Below are positions 1 through 6,233 of a DNA stretch of 13,946 nt, piece by piece; the stretch's first letter is position 1, and every line of letters starts with the position of its first letter. Under the pieces are notes generated by a model. The model made no database searches and was not told the DNA's origin. It saw only the letters and a program-made list of their open reading frames with translations. A program made the translations under genes and the position numbers. Source of the DNA: a bacterium (GTDB lineage Bacteria > Armatimonadota > Zipacnadia > Zipacnadales > Zipacnadaceae); NCBI GenBank assembly GCA_030607655.1, contig JAUWJN010000027.1:1-13946 (forward strand), in the 5' to 3' direction.

Positions 1-186
1 ATTGATCTCGTAGACGTAGCCCATATTGTCCAGATACGAGGCGACAACCCCCGCCGTCACGCCCTCCTCCACCGCCGTCTCTTTGCCCCCTAGCGCCTTA
101 TCCGCAGTTTGGGCCAGGAGCTGACTGGCCCCAGCCAGCAGTAGGAGGACTAACAGGCTCCCTATGAGTCTATCAATTCTTTTCAT
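1..186 (-). CDS. Secreted protein of unknown function, N-terminal part only
   Basis: The reading frame opens at an ATG at 184-186 and runs off the left edge, giving 62 residues. A GAGGGAGA ribosome site lies just upstream. Residues 1-26 look like a signal peptide: MKRIDR, then a Leu-rich core, then AGASQLLAQ before a likely cleavage site. The mature part starts TADKALGGKETAVEEG and continues with a VVASYLDNMGYVYEI segment. That last segment loosely resembles the start of a YbjN-like fold, but too little is visible to assign a family. It lies 64 bp downstream of the ferritin-like gene on the same strand, so it may be the last gene of the ubiquitin-like operon or an independent gene. Confidence 0.6.
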   Translation of the reverse strand, partial: MKRIDRLIGSLLVLLLLAGASQLLAQTADKALGGKETAVEEGVTAGVVASYLDNMGYVYEIN

Positions 187-250
187 GGTATCTCCCTCAC
201 CCGTTTTTTGATATGCCCCTGTGTAGTGTAAACTTCGTCATCTCCGCCCT

Positions 251-781
251 TCAACCCTCCACCGTCCACTGTTCCTGAGTGAAGTACCAAGAGTCGGGGT
301 CATCAAGGTATTCCAAAGTGGTAGCCAGCAGATCTAGATGCCCTTGCTCCTGCGCGACGAGAAATTCATAGAATTCGCGAGCATTCTCATCAGCAGCCTG
401 CTCCGCTCCAGTACGGTACAGGGCAATGCTCTGGCGCTCCATCTCCATGGCCCCTTGGTACAGTTCGGTAAGCCCTGTCTCTTCCGGAACCATCTCGTCA
501 ATTTGGGCCAGGGCCTGTTGAAATATACTGACGGCCTCTTGTTTAATGTCAACAGCCCTGACACCCATCTGGCTCATTGGTGGCCACTCTCGCTGTTGCT
601 GCATTGCGTCGTAGTAGGCCGTTAGATACTGCTTATGCTCTTCTTCCCATCCGACCAGCTTCTCAAACGTAGTTTGGGCCAGCGGATTCTGGACTCGCGC
701 TGCCGCTTCGCTGTAGTATTTCTGGCCGTCCTCCTCCAGTTGTATTGCTTGCTTGAGTACCTCTAGGACATCATTAAGCAT
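251..781 (-). CDS. Ferritin-like / rubrerythrin-domain diiron protein
   Basis: This 176-residue, almost all-helical protein has the two half-repeats of a rubrerythrin-type four-helix bundle. Helix 1 carries E16/E17, helix 2 carries E46-x-x-H49, helix 3 carries E113/E115 and helix 4 carries E145-x-x-H148; these are the expected diiron ligands. The tail (EYLDDPDSWYF, then EQWTVEG) matches the usual C-terminal end of stand-alone ferritin-like proteins. No rubredoxin-type CxxC domain is present, so this is not a classical rubrerythrin. Family members handle iron or peroxide; the substrate here is unknown. Its ATG overlaps the end of the upstream JAMM gene by 8 bp behind a GAGGAGGTAG ribosome site, so it is translationally coupled to the ubiquitin-like operon. 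Why an iron or redox protein travels with it is unclear; protection from oxidative stress is a guess. Confidence 0.85.
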   Translation of the reverse strand: MLNDVLEVLKQAIQLEEDGQKYYSEAAARVQNPLAQTTFEKLVGWEEEHKQYLTAYYDAMQQQREWPPMSQMGVRAVDIKQEAVSIFQQALAQIDEMVPEETGLTELYQGAMEMERQSIALYRTGAEQAADENAREFYEFLVAQEQGHLDLLATTLEYLDDPDSWYFTQEQWTVEG

Positions 782-1463
782 TATAGTCTACCTCCTCGGT
801 CTGTATTCCCCAGCTAACTCCGTATTCCGTCAACAATTCGGCCAGGGCCTGATATGTTTGGTCGCTCCGGCCGTATATATAATACCCGTTAGCCGCCACC
901 AGTTCATCATTCTGCCAATAAAATAGTCCCCAGGTGAAGTCAGCCGGGTCAATAACTAGGGCTACTTGCATAGCATCAGTAAAGAAGTGCTGGTGGATAA
1001 ACAGGTCGCGTCCGGATAGGAATACCCCCAGCCCCGGGTGAGTATGATACCAGCCTACTATAAGCTCCTCAGAATATTCCTTCTGCTTGCGGTCCAGCAT
1101 CTGGTTCCAGGCCTCGTGGGTGAAGGTCAAGCAAAGGCGCTCGCCTCTCGCTAAGGTAGCGGGTATCGCCTGGGTAATCAAGAGATAAGGCCCGCTGGAG
1201 TCAGTGCAGCTATGCCCGACTAGCAGTCCCCCCGCCTCTACCGGCTCCTCCCTGGCTAGGGAGTCTAGTATGGTGGTCACCGCGTCTAGATGCAGAAAGA
1301 GGGGGGCGTCGGGCACTGCGCCCACTTTTCCCCCTGCTTGCACCGGTCGGTGCGGCCGCGGGCGCGCTATAACCCGCTGCGTAATTATGCTATCCGCAGT
1401 CAGTTCCATTTCCGCATCTTCGTGGTTCATAGCTGTGTTGCTACTTCGTCCTGCTAGCGCCAC
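774..1463 (-). CDS. JAMM/JAB-domain metallo-isopeptidase-like protein (third copy in operon)
   Basis: This 229-residue protein has the JAMM zinc-protease signature. E76 (in EAGGLLVGH) is the general base, H140-T-H142 and D153 are the zinc ligands, and S150 is the conserved Ser, in GWYHTHPGLGVFLSGRD. A block TFTHEAW before the motif is shared with the other two JAMM proteins here (2758-3465 and 3440-4483), so the three are paralogues. JAMM proteins cut ubiquitin-like proteins from targets or mature their precursors. This copy has no membrane segment and should be cytoplasmic. The first 50 residues look disordered and contain a weak acidic/hydrophobic EMELTAD stretch. The frame opens at a GTG (1463) with GAGGATGG close upstream; an ATG at 1430 is possible but has no good ribosome site. 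It lies 24 bp after the RING-like gene and overlaps the ferritin-like gene. Confidence 0.9.
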   Translation of the reverse strand: MALAGRSSNTAMNHEDAEMELTADSIITQRVIARPRPHRPVQAGGKVGAVPDAPLFLHLDAVTTILDSLAREEPVEAGGLLVGHSCTDSSGPYLLITQAIPATLARGERLCLTFTHEAWNQMLDRKQKEYSEELIVGWYHTHPGLGVFLSGRDLFIHQHFFTDAMQVALVIDPADFTWGLFYWQNDELVAANGYYIYGRSDQTYQALAELLTEYGVSWGIQTEEVDYNA

Positions 1464-1487
1464 CCATCCTCAGGTGCGCTGGCGTCA

Positions 1488-2195
1488 CTACTGCTGCCCG
1501 CCCGCTAGCATCACGAATATCCCCACTAGCACTAGCAGCATCACAACACCACTAATGACGATGGCGGCAACAGCCTTACTCCGAGCTGCCGATGGGCTTA
1601 ACCCTAACTTCTTGACTTGCGAGAGTATTGATATCCCCCAGGATAGACTTATGATAGACAGGACGCCACAACAGAACACAGATAGTACAGCAAATATCAG
1701 GGCATTAGTAGCCTGGCCGTCCAGTTCGGCTTCCAAGATTTCCCGGGCTCCCACCGGCATCGGTCGGCCCGCAGGCGACGGGAAAGCTTCACGGCCAGCC
1801 GCATAAGTGACTGGCTCAGCTGCGCGGCCGGCGCGCGGCGCTTGGCGACAGCCGTAAGTGGTACAGCCGCCGTTCTCCTGCCAGCAGTCGGCATGATGAG
1901 GCACACCACACTCTGGGCAAACAGTTACCGCCTCGCCTGCCTTGATGGGGAACCGGCAATACGGACAAGTCTTGCCTACTGCCTCGGCTTCCGCCGGGGT
2001 GGGCTCGGCGGATTCTTCCAACTCGATATCAATGACCTCACTGCCTATCTCGCTTGGCCTAGGCGGTGGGGCAGGAGCCGCCCCCGGGTCAGTACCAGCT
2101 TCACGACGCAGCGGCAGACCGAAGACTTGCTCCCCACACTTGGGGCAAAATCGGCCCTGAACCTGTATGTTTTCATGACAGTAAGGACACCGCAT
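1488..2195 (-). CDS. Zinc-ribbon + prokaryotic RING-like membrane protein, candidate E3
   Basis: This 235-residue protein has four parts. (1) An N-terminal zinc ribbon with C3, C6, C17 and C20. (2) A disordered Pro/acidic linker (about 25-72) containing EVIDIELEES, the best copy of the operon's shared acidic motif. (3) A RING-like treble clef with C77, C80, C93, C96, H100/H101, C104, C111 and C116; its CPECGVPHHADCW and GGCTTYGC parts match the Prok-RING_1 pattern. (4) Two hydrophobic segments (about 165-190 and 208-231), DUF4190-like. RING domains in ubiquitin systems bring a loaded E2 to its target. Position immediately downstream of the E2 gene (10-bp gap) supports an E3-type role at the membrane. 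Prok-RING_1 domains also occur outside conjugation systems, so E3 activity is inferred. The ribosome site (CAGG) is weak, suggesting coupling to E2 translation. Confidence 0.85.
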   Translation of the reverse strand: MRCPYCHENIQVQGRFCPKCGEQVFGLPLRREAGTDPGAAPAPPPRPSEIGSEVIDIELEESAEPTPAEAEAVGKTCPYCRFPIKAGEAVTVCPECGVPHHADCWQENGGCTTYGCRQAPRAGRAAEPVTYAAGREAFPSPAGRPMPVGAREILEAELDGQATNALIFAVLSVFCCGVLSIISLSWGISILSQVKKLGLSPSAARSKAVAAIVISGVVMLLVLVGIFVMLAGGQQ

Positions 2196-2205
2196 AAGCC
2201 TGGCG

Positions 2206-2742
2206 CTACATCAGCTCTATCCCGATGTCTTCCTCGGCCGCCCCGGTAGACCCGACTTGGCCGATAAGATCAATGTCAATGTCCGGCTGGTACAGCTCAG
2301 CCCTGCCGATGGGGAACAGATGGTCATTCTGCATCCCCCACCGCGCCGCGACCGGATTAAGCGGGCTTTTGGGATTGTAACTCTGGTACTGAATCATCTG
2401 GCCAATCTGGACAATTACCTCGCTGAGTGTCTCGCCGGCCGCCCAGTAATCGTCAATGCAAATATAGGACCCAAAGTTGGGATGGAATATTGGCGTCTCC
2501 AACACACACTTAGGCTTCTGCCGAGGATAGTCCCGGTGCAGGTAGATTTTGGCGCGGTGCTCAGTGCGCACCACGGGACGGTTGGTTCTCTGATCCAGGG
2601 CCAAGCCCCGCACGTGGTAGACGACCTCATAGGCCTCGGGAGGATTGCCGTACAGAGGTCGGATGTCTACGTACGGGTGGCCAGTGAAATCATTGCGTAG
2701 TTGTTGGTAGTCAGCATATAACCGTCTGAGTCTGGCGTTCAT
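2206..2742 (-). CDS. E2-like (UBC-fold) ubiquitin-like conjugating enzyme
   Basis: This 178-residue protein has the order of motifs of a ubiquitin-conjugating enzyme. An N-terminal helix (MNARLRRLYADYQQL) is followed by YPRQKP (72-77), HPN (87-89), the catalytic cysteine C95 in SYICIDDYW, and SPLNPVAARW (126-135), equivalent to the PLN-x-x-A helix of eukaryotic E2s. The HPN-to-Cys spacing is two residues shorter than in canonical E2s (8 instead of 10). It should accept the activated modifier from the neighbouring E1 as a thioester and pass it to targets. The C-terminal tail (151-178) is acidic and contains two copies of the shared short motif, DIDIDLIG and, as the last residues, EEDIGIELM. 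A GAGGA ribosome site lies in the 15-bp gap after the upstream JAMM gene. All key residues are present, so activity is expected; substrates are unknown. Confidence 0.92.
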   Translation of the reverse strand: MNARLRRLYADYQQLRNDFTGHPYVDIRPLYGNPPEAYEVVYHVRGLALDQRTNRPVVRTEHRAKIYLHRDYPRQKPKCVLETPIFHPNFGSYICIDDYWAAGETLSEVIVQIGQMIQYQSYNPKSPLNPVAARWGMQNDHLFPIGRAELYQPDIDIDLIGQVGSTGAAEEDIGIELM

Positions 2743-2757
2743 ATCAGTCCTCGTCTA

Positions 2758-3465
2758 TTACTCTTGGCCTGTCAGCAGCCGGTGCATCGGCTGGGTCAAA
2801 GCTCGCAGCCAGCCGCCGCCTGCGTTGCTCGGCACCGAGTACTGCAACGTGCCAGCTAGTTGCTGGGCGATGGGGTAGGTATCTTCGGTAGCACTAATCC
2901 ATAGGCCGGCTAGCGGCGCCAACTGCCCCTGCCAGCAAAAGCCAGCCACCGCTTTGTTTACCGGGTCAACAACTACTCCTAACTGTCCGGGCTGGCTGAA
3001 GAAATTCTGTTGAATGAAGCTGTCATGGTGCGAGAAGAATACGCCGAAGCCGGGATGAGTGTGATACCAGCCCACAATCTGCAGATTTGCGGCCAGTGAG
3101 TCCAGATAACTGTATATCTCCTCCCAACTGTCGTGCGAGAAAGTTATGTGCCCGCGGCCCGCCTCGGTGCGGACCGCCGGTACTGCTTCGGCCATTGCGG
3201 TTACCAGCCCCAGGCGGCTGCGCCAAATGCCTCCCAGTAACACCCCGCCCACCTCACAGTCCAGGTGGCGCTGGATATGAGCCAGCACCTGTTTGAGGCA
3301 CGGATACGACATAAAAGCTCGCCCCTCGCCACCCGGCTGGCCTAGCTTTACCAGCCGCACATCATCATCGTCAGCCGGATCAGGGCCTTCCGGCACCTCG
3401 GGCCGAGAGGTGGCTTCGATCTCAATCTGAAGCTCGTCGCTATTGTCCTGACGATGCTGATTCAT
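2758..3465 (-). CDS. JAMM/JAB-domain metallo-isopeptidase-like protein (second copy in operon)
   Basis: This 235-residue protein has an intact JAMM site: E71 (EVGGVLLGG), H135-T-H137, S145 and D148 in WYHTHPGFGVFFSHHD. TFSHDSW precedes it, as in the paralogues. No membrane segment or signal peptide is visible, so it should be cytoplasmic. The first 40 residues are strongly acidic and disordered-looking and include DELQIEIEA, a copy of the motif seen in the E1, E2 and RING proteins. Expected activity is removal or maturation of the ubiquitin-like protein. The start overlaps the end of the upstream JAMM-LysM gene by 26 bp, and the E2 gene starts 15 bp after its stop. With three JAMM genes in one operon, each copy probably has its own location or target. 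Confidence 0.9.
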   Translation of the reverse strand: MNQHRQDNSDELQIEIEATSRPEVPEGPDPADDDDVRLVKLGQPGGEGRAFMSYPCLKQVLAHIQRHLDCEVGGVLLGGIWRSRLGLVTAMAEAVPAVRTEAGRGHITFSHDSWEEIYSYLDSLAANLQIVGWYHTHPGFGVFFSHHDSFIQQNFFSQPGQLGVVVDPVNKAVAGFCWQGQLAPLAGLWISATEDTYPIAQQLAGTLQYSVPSNAGGGWLRALTQPMHRLLTGQE

Positions 3466-4483
3466 CAGCCTTCTCGGGCAGCTTAGGTATCCGCAGCCTC
3501 ATCCCCGGTTCCAGGGCTGGCTCCGCTGGGTCAAGACCATTTTCCGCCGCAATCAGTCCGGCCATATCCCCGCGCCCGTAGGCATCCCTGGCTATTTTCC
3601 ACAAACTGTCGCCTGGCTCAACCGTATACCATTGATAAGCGATCCCCAGCTCTTTGCGCAACAGAGCTAGTTCCTTGTTAATTTCTTCCAGTGAGATATC
3701 TTGTTCGGCAAGTTGCTCGGCGGCTGGCTCGATTCGCACGGTGGCCGGTCGCTCGGTGCCGCTCTTCAATGCCAGGGTAGACCTCTTCGCTGATAGCAGC
3801 AACCCGGCCAACTGTAACGCCAATATGACTCCTAACGCTAGTAGAATGCCCGCGCTCACGGGACTTAGTTGGCGCGTGGCAACTCCTCGTGATGGGCGGG
3901 GTGCGGCCCGAGCGTCGGCTACCGGCAACTGACCGACTCTGGCCGGACTGTAGATATTGTAACTAGCGGTGCGGGCAATGTTCCCGCTTTGCCAGCCGAA
4001 ACAGCCTGACTCCTGCGACAGCGGGTCAATGACGTAGGCTATCTGCCAGGGCGCATTAAAGAAATTGCGATGAATGAACAAGTCATACTCCGACAGGAAA
4101 ATCCCGAATCCCGGGTGAGTATGATACCAGCCCACTATCTGCTTGTCAGGATATTGCGAATCTATGGCCCGATAAATATCGTTCCAACTGTCGTGGGTGA
4201 AGGTGACCCGAGATCGGCTGGCCTCAGTGTGGGCTGCCGGGACGGCCGCTTCCACGCAGACCACCGTCCGGTCCTGCCCAGTGGCTACCGTCCCCACCAG
4301 CACTCCCGCCTGCTCGCACGAGGTGTCCTGCTGACCGTGCTCCGCCGCCGCTGCCACCACACCCTCCTCAATCATTACTACTAGTGGCTCTCCACCCGCG
4401 TGCACAGATTCCTCACTGGCGTCCAGGGAGACCTCTACCCGGTCTGATGAGGGCTCGTTTTGCGACTCCTGTTGGTCGTTCAT
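3440..4483 (-). CDS. Membrane-anchored JAMM/JAB protein with LysM domain (first copy in operon)
   Basis: This 347-residue fusion has four parts. An acidic disordered N-terminus contains DRVEVSLDASEES. A JAMM domain has E57, H121-T-H123, S131 and D134 (WYHTHPGFGIFLSEYD). A single membrane segment spans about 211-230 (AGILLALGVILALQLAGLLL). After a predicted helical linker (about 251-280) comes a LysM domain at about 284-333 (YTVEPGDSLWKIARDAYG, then PGMRLRIPK). LysM binds peptidoglycan. If the N-terminus is cytoplasmic, the isopeptidase faces the modifier inside while LysM grips the wall outside. There is no N-terminal signal peptide, which fits that topology. Fusion of a deubiquitinase-type domain to a wall-binding domain is unusual. 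It lies 44 bp after the E1 gene, with a GAGAGGCGG ribosome site, and overlaps the next JAMM gene by 26 bp. Confidence 0.9.
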   Translation of the reverse strand: MNDQQESQNEPSSDRVEVSLDASEESVHAGGEPLVVMIEEGVVAAAAEHGQQDTSCEQAGVLVGTVATGQDRTVVCVEAAVPAAHTEASRSRVTFTHDSWNDIYRAIDSQYPDKQIVGWYHTHPGFGIFLSEYDLFIHRNFFNAPWQIAYVIDPLSQESGCFGWQSGNIARTASYNIYSPARVGQLPVADARAAPRPSRGVATRQLSPVSAGILLALGVILALQLAGLLLSAKRSTLALKSGTERPATVRIEPAAEQLAEQDISLEEINKELALLRKELGIAYQWYTVEPGDSLWKIARDAYGRGDMAGLIAAENGLDPAEPALEPGMRLRIPKLPEKADESASSGQ

Positions 4484-4527
4484 ATCCGCCTCTCACTCCC
4501 CATTTGGTGACGGCCAGTTAACCGCCG

Positions 4528-5715
4528 CTAGGCCAGGCAGCCCAGGACGTCTTCTCGGTCGGCCGCCAGCAGAAAATGCTGCATATTCATCCCATCGCGG
4601 CCGGTGATGATGTCATAGGCAGGCAGGCCGATCTCGGCCAGGGTCTTGTCCAGGTAGGTTTCATCGCCATAGATCGCATGGGTCAGTTGCGGATCGCGTA
4701 GTTCTCCGCAGTGCGGGCAGCGGCCCTCGGCTTCGGTGATCTTACCCAGCGACCGAAATACCTCCTCATTTTCATCACAATTGGGGCAGTACAGCCCGGT
4801 GCATATCTCCCGCTCAAATTCCACTATGGCCTCCGGTGAGACTGCTTCTTTGACTAACTCCAGGGCCTCCCCCGCAGTAATCTCCGCAGCCGCCTTGTCC
4901 CATTCTTCCACCGCTGGCATAGTATAATGGGCCGGGCAGTCGGCGCGGCGCTGATACTCAACAATGTATGAATCATTGCTGAACCCGTTAAACACAAAAC
5001 CCTTGCCCGTCAACAGTGGCATCTCGCGGTCGCGGTGCAGCCACTTGATAGCCTCCTGGGTCTGGATTCCCGCGATGATTGCGGCGGTGGTCGGGGTAGT
5101 CGGCACCTTGCCCAGCACCAGGTCATCCTTGGAGAGCAGTGCGCAGGAGCGCCGAATATTCAGTAGTTCATAATCGCGCTCGCCCATCGTGCCCTCGTAG
5201 CAGACCCCATCCGGCGGCACGAACATTCGGGCCACGCCTTGGATTATCTCAATCGCTCCGTCCACAAAGGGCTTGCCCAGGTGCCAGCAGCTTTGATTGA
5301 TAGCCACGCGCGCCTCGCGATTGTCCAGCGAGCCCAGCACAATATCTACATCTTTATATATACCTTCGCCCAGGTCATAAACGACATTGCCCACAAAGGG
5401 TTCCACATTTATCTCGGGATTAAGCTCGCGCAGCGCCCGCGCGGCCACGGTAGCCTTGGGCTGGCCTTCATCTTCCTTGCGGAACAATACGGCCCGAGTC
5501 AGATTTGACTCCTCAATAGTATCCATATCCACCACGAAGATATTGCCGACCCCCAGCAAGGCCAACTGCTTAAGAATCTCATTGCCCAGTGCCCCGACGC
5601 CGACCACCATCACGCGGGCATTGAACAGCCGTTCCTGATCCCACCACGGAATCAGCCGCAGGCGGTGATAACGGTCCTCTTCTAGGTCAATATCTAAAAT
5701 GAGTTCCTCAGCCAT
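4528..5715 (-). CDS. E1-like (ThiF/UBA-type) ubiquitin-like activating enzyme with zinc ribbon
   Basis: This 395-residue adenylating enzyme has the full E1/ThiF core. A DRYHRLRLI start is followed by the nucleotide loop GVGALGNE (39-46), VVDMDTIEESNLTR (61-74), K87 and the SLDNREAR motif (129-136). C191 in RRSCALLSKDD is the likely catalytic cysteine, placed before PTTPTTAAIIAGIQTQEAIKW as in eukaryotic E1s. A zinc site follows (C310-x-x-C313 and C333-x-x-C336), then about 55 C-terminal residues of unclear fold that could recruit E2. The enzyme should adenylate the C-terminus of the modifier encoded just upstream, take it as a thioester on C191 and hand it to the E2 gene product. Residues 3-13 (EELILDIDLEE) carry the shared acidic motif. 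A GGAGAG ribosome site precedes the ATG. The 130-bp gap from the modifier gene is mostly filled by a palindromic repeat. Confidence 0.93.
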   Translation of the reverse strand: MAEELILDIDLEEDRYHRLRLIPWWDQERLFNARVMVVGVGALGNEILKQLALLGVGNIFVVDMDTIEESNLTRAVLFRKEDEGQPKATVAARALRELNPEINVEPFVGNVVYDLGEGIYKDVDIVLGSLDNREARVAINQSCWHLGKPFVDGAIEIIQGVARMFVPPDGVCYEGTMGERDYELLNIRRSCALLSKDDLVLGKVPTTPTTAAIIAGIQTQEAIKWLHRDREMPLLTGKGFVFNGFSNDSYIVEYQRRADCPAHYTMPAVEEWDKAAAEITAGEALELVKEAVSPEAIVEFEREICTGLYCPNCDENEEVFRSLGKITEAEGRCPHCGELRDPQLTHAIYGDETYLDKTLAEIGLPAYDIITGRDGMNMQHFLLAADREDVLGCLA

Positions 5716-5754
5716 AGTGTCATTACTCTCCGGGCCAGGCGCTGTCTTTGCCGT

Positions 5755-5851
5755 CTGTAGGGGTGGAAGTGCGAAGCATCTTCCACCCGCCTTTTGCCGC
5801 AGCGCAGAGCGGGCGGAACTTGCTGCGGGGCAGCAAGTTTCGCCCCTACAG
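5755..5851. repeat. 97-bp palindromic MITE-like repeat with 9-bp terminal inverted repeats
   Basis: The ends are perfect inverted repeats: CTGTAGGGG at 5755-5763 and CCCCTACAG at 5843-5851. Inside are two hairpins: 5761-5769 with 5780-5788 (9-bp stem), and 5811-5826 with 5830-5845 (16-bp stem, one mismatch, 3-base loop). There is no coding capacity, which fits a non-autonomous mobile repeat. It overlaps the last codon and stop of the ubiquitin-like gene, so this end of the repeat closes that reading frame. In the transcript it lies between the modifier and E1 genes and would fold strongly. It might tune the ratio of modifier to enzymes through RNA processing or attenuation. No T-run follows, so it is not a classical terminator. 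Confidence 0.75.
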
Positions 5852-6124
5852 CCAGCGGCCGGCGGTTATCTCCGGCTGGAGGCGTAGCACGTCGCCATCT
5901 TTGACGTCGGCGTCGGCCAGCGTCTGATCGTCAGCCAGTTGCTTGCCGGAAGCCTTGTGATGGAATTTGTAGCTCATCGGCTGACCATCGGGGCCGGTGG
6001 CGGGCAGCTTCATCATATCCACCAACTTGGCGATAATCCGCCGCACCGGTGCATCATCAGGCAGACTGGCTTTCTGCTCCTTGGAGCCGGTAGTGTCCAT
6101 AACAGTTACGGTCACTTTGCCCAT
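5846..6124 (-). CDS. Small ubiquitin-fold (beta-grasp) modifier protein
   Basis: This 92-residue protein starts with a beta-hairpin (KVTVTVMDTTG), then a helix (PVRRIIAKLVDMMKL), then YKFHHKASGKQL, and ends TLADADVKDGDVLRLQPE. That is the strand-helix-strand order of ubiquitin and of EsaB/YukD-type proteins. Its place directly before an E1-like gene, with E2 and JAMM genes following, makes it the probable modifier. The C-terminus after the fold is short (ITAGRWL) and lacks the usual Gly-Gly; a single Gly three residues from the end could be exposed by a JAMM cut. The last codon and stop lie inside the repeat at 5755-5851, so the present end may not be the ancestral one. The ATG has the strongest ribosome site of the operon (AAGGAGGA), fitting a protein needed in excess. 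Confidence 0.85.
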   Translation of the reverse strand: MGKVTVTVMDTTGSKEQKASLPDDAPVRRIIAKLVDMMKLPATGPDGQPMSYKFHHKASGKQLADDQTLADADVKDGDVLRLQPEITAGRWL

Positions 6125-6131
6125 CAGGTTA

Positions 6132-6139
6132 TCCTCCTT
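6132..6139 (-). promoter_or_regulatory. Strong Shine-Dalgarno site of the ubiquitin-like gene
   Basis: AAGGAGGA on the minus strand lies seven bases before the ATG at 6122-6124. It is a near-full anti-16S match and the best ribosome site in the minus-strand block. Confidence 0.8.
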
Positions 6140-6197
6140 GTTTGCGTCAGCCGCCGCGATGCGACTGGCTTTCGCTTATATTCAGCAAATCTATCGC

Positions 6198-6214
6198 GCA
6201 GGTTAAGAACCTGC
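6198..6214. repeat. Short perfect hairpin between protease and ubiquitin-like genes
   Basis: GCAGGTT and AACCTGC form a perfect 7-bp stem around a 3-base loop, inside the 109-bp gap between the protease stop and the modifier start. No T-run follows on either strand, so it is not a convincing terminator. It could be a REP-like unit or an RNA-processing site that separates protease expression from modifier expression. The rest of the gap shows no clear promoter. Confidence 0.55.
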
Positions 6215-6233
6215 ACTACGCGAGATGCGGCCA

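Noticed and set aside
251..781. Classical rubrerythrin
   Set aside because: No C-terminal rubredoxin-like CxxC...CxxC domain is present.
1204..2249. Long plus-strand frames opposite the JAMM and RING genes (1204-1806, 1842-2249)
   Set aside because: Low-complexity Ser/Arg/Pro translations with no family features, opposite genes with clear domains; they are shadows of G+C-rich coding DNA.
5811..5845. Strong hairpin as a rho-independent terminator after the modifier gene
   Set aside because: No run of T follows on either strand, and the hairpin is part of a larger repeat with terminal inverted repeats.
774..6124. Assigning the operon to a known antiphage (Bil-type) system
   Set aside because: The gene set differs (three JAMM proteins, RING-like protein, LysM and membrane anchors, tailed protease) and no defence or mobile genes flank it, so a defence role is not supported.
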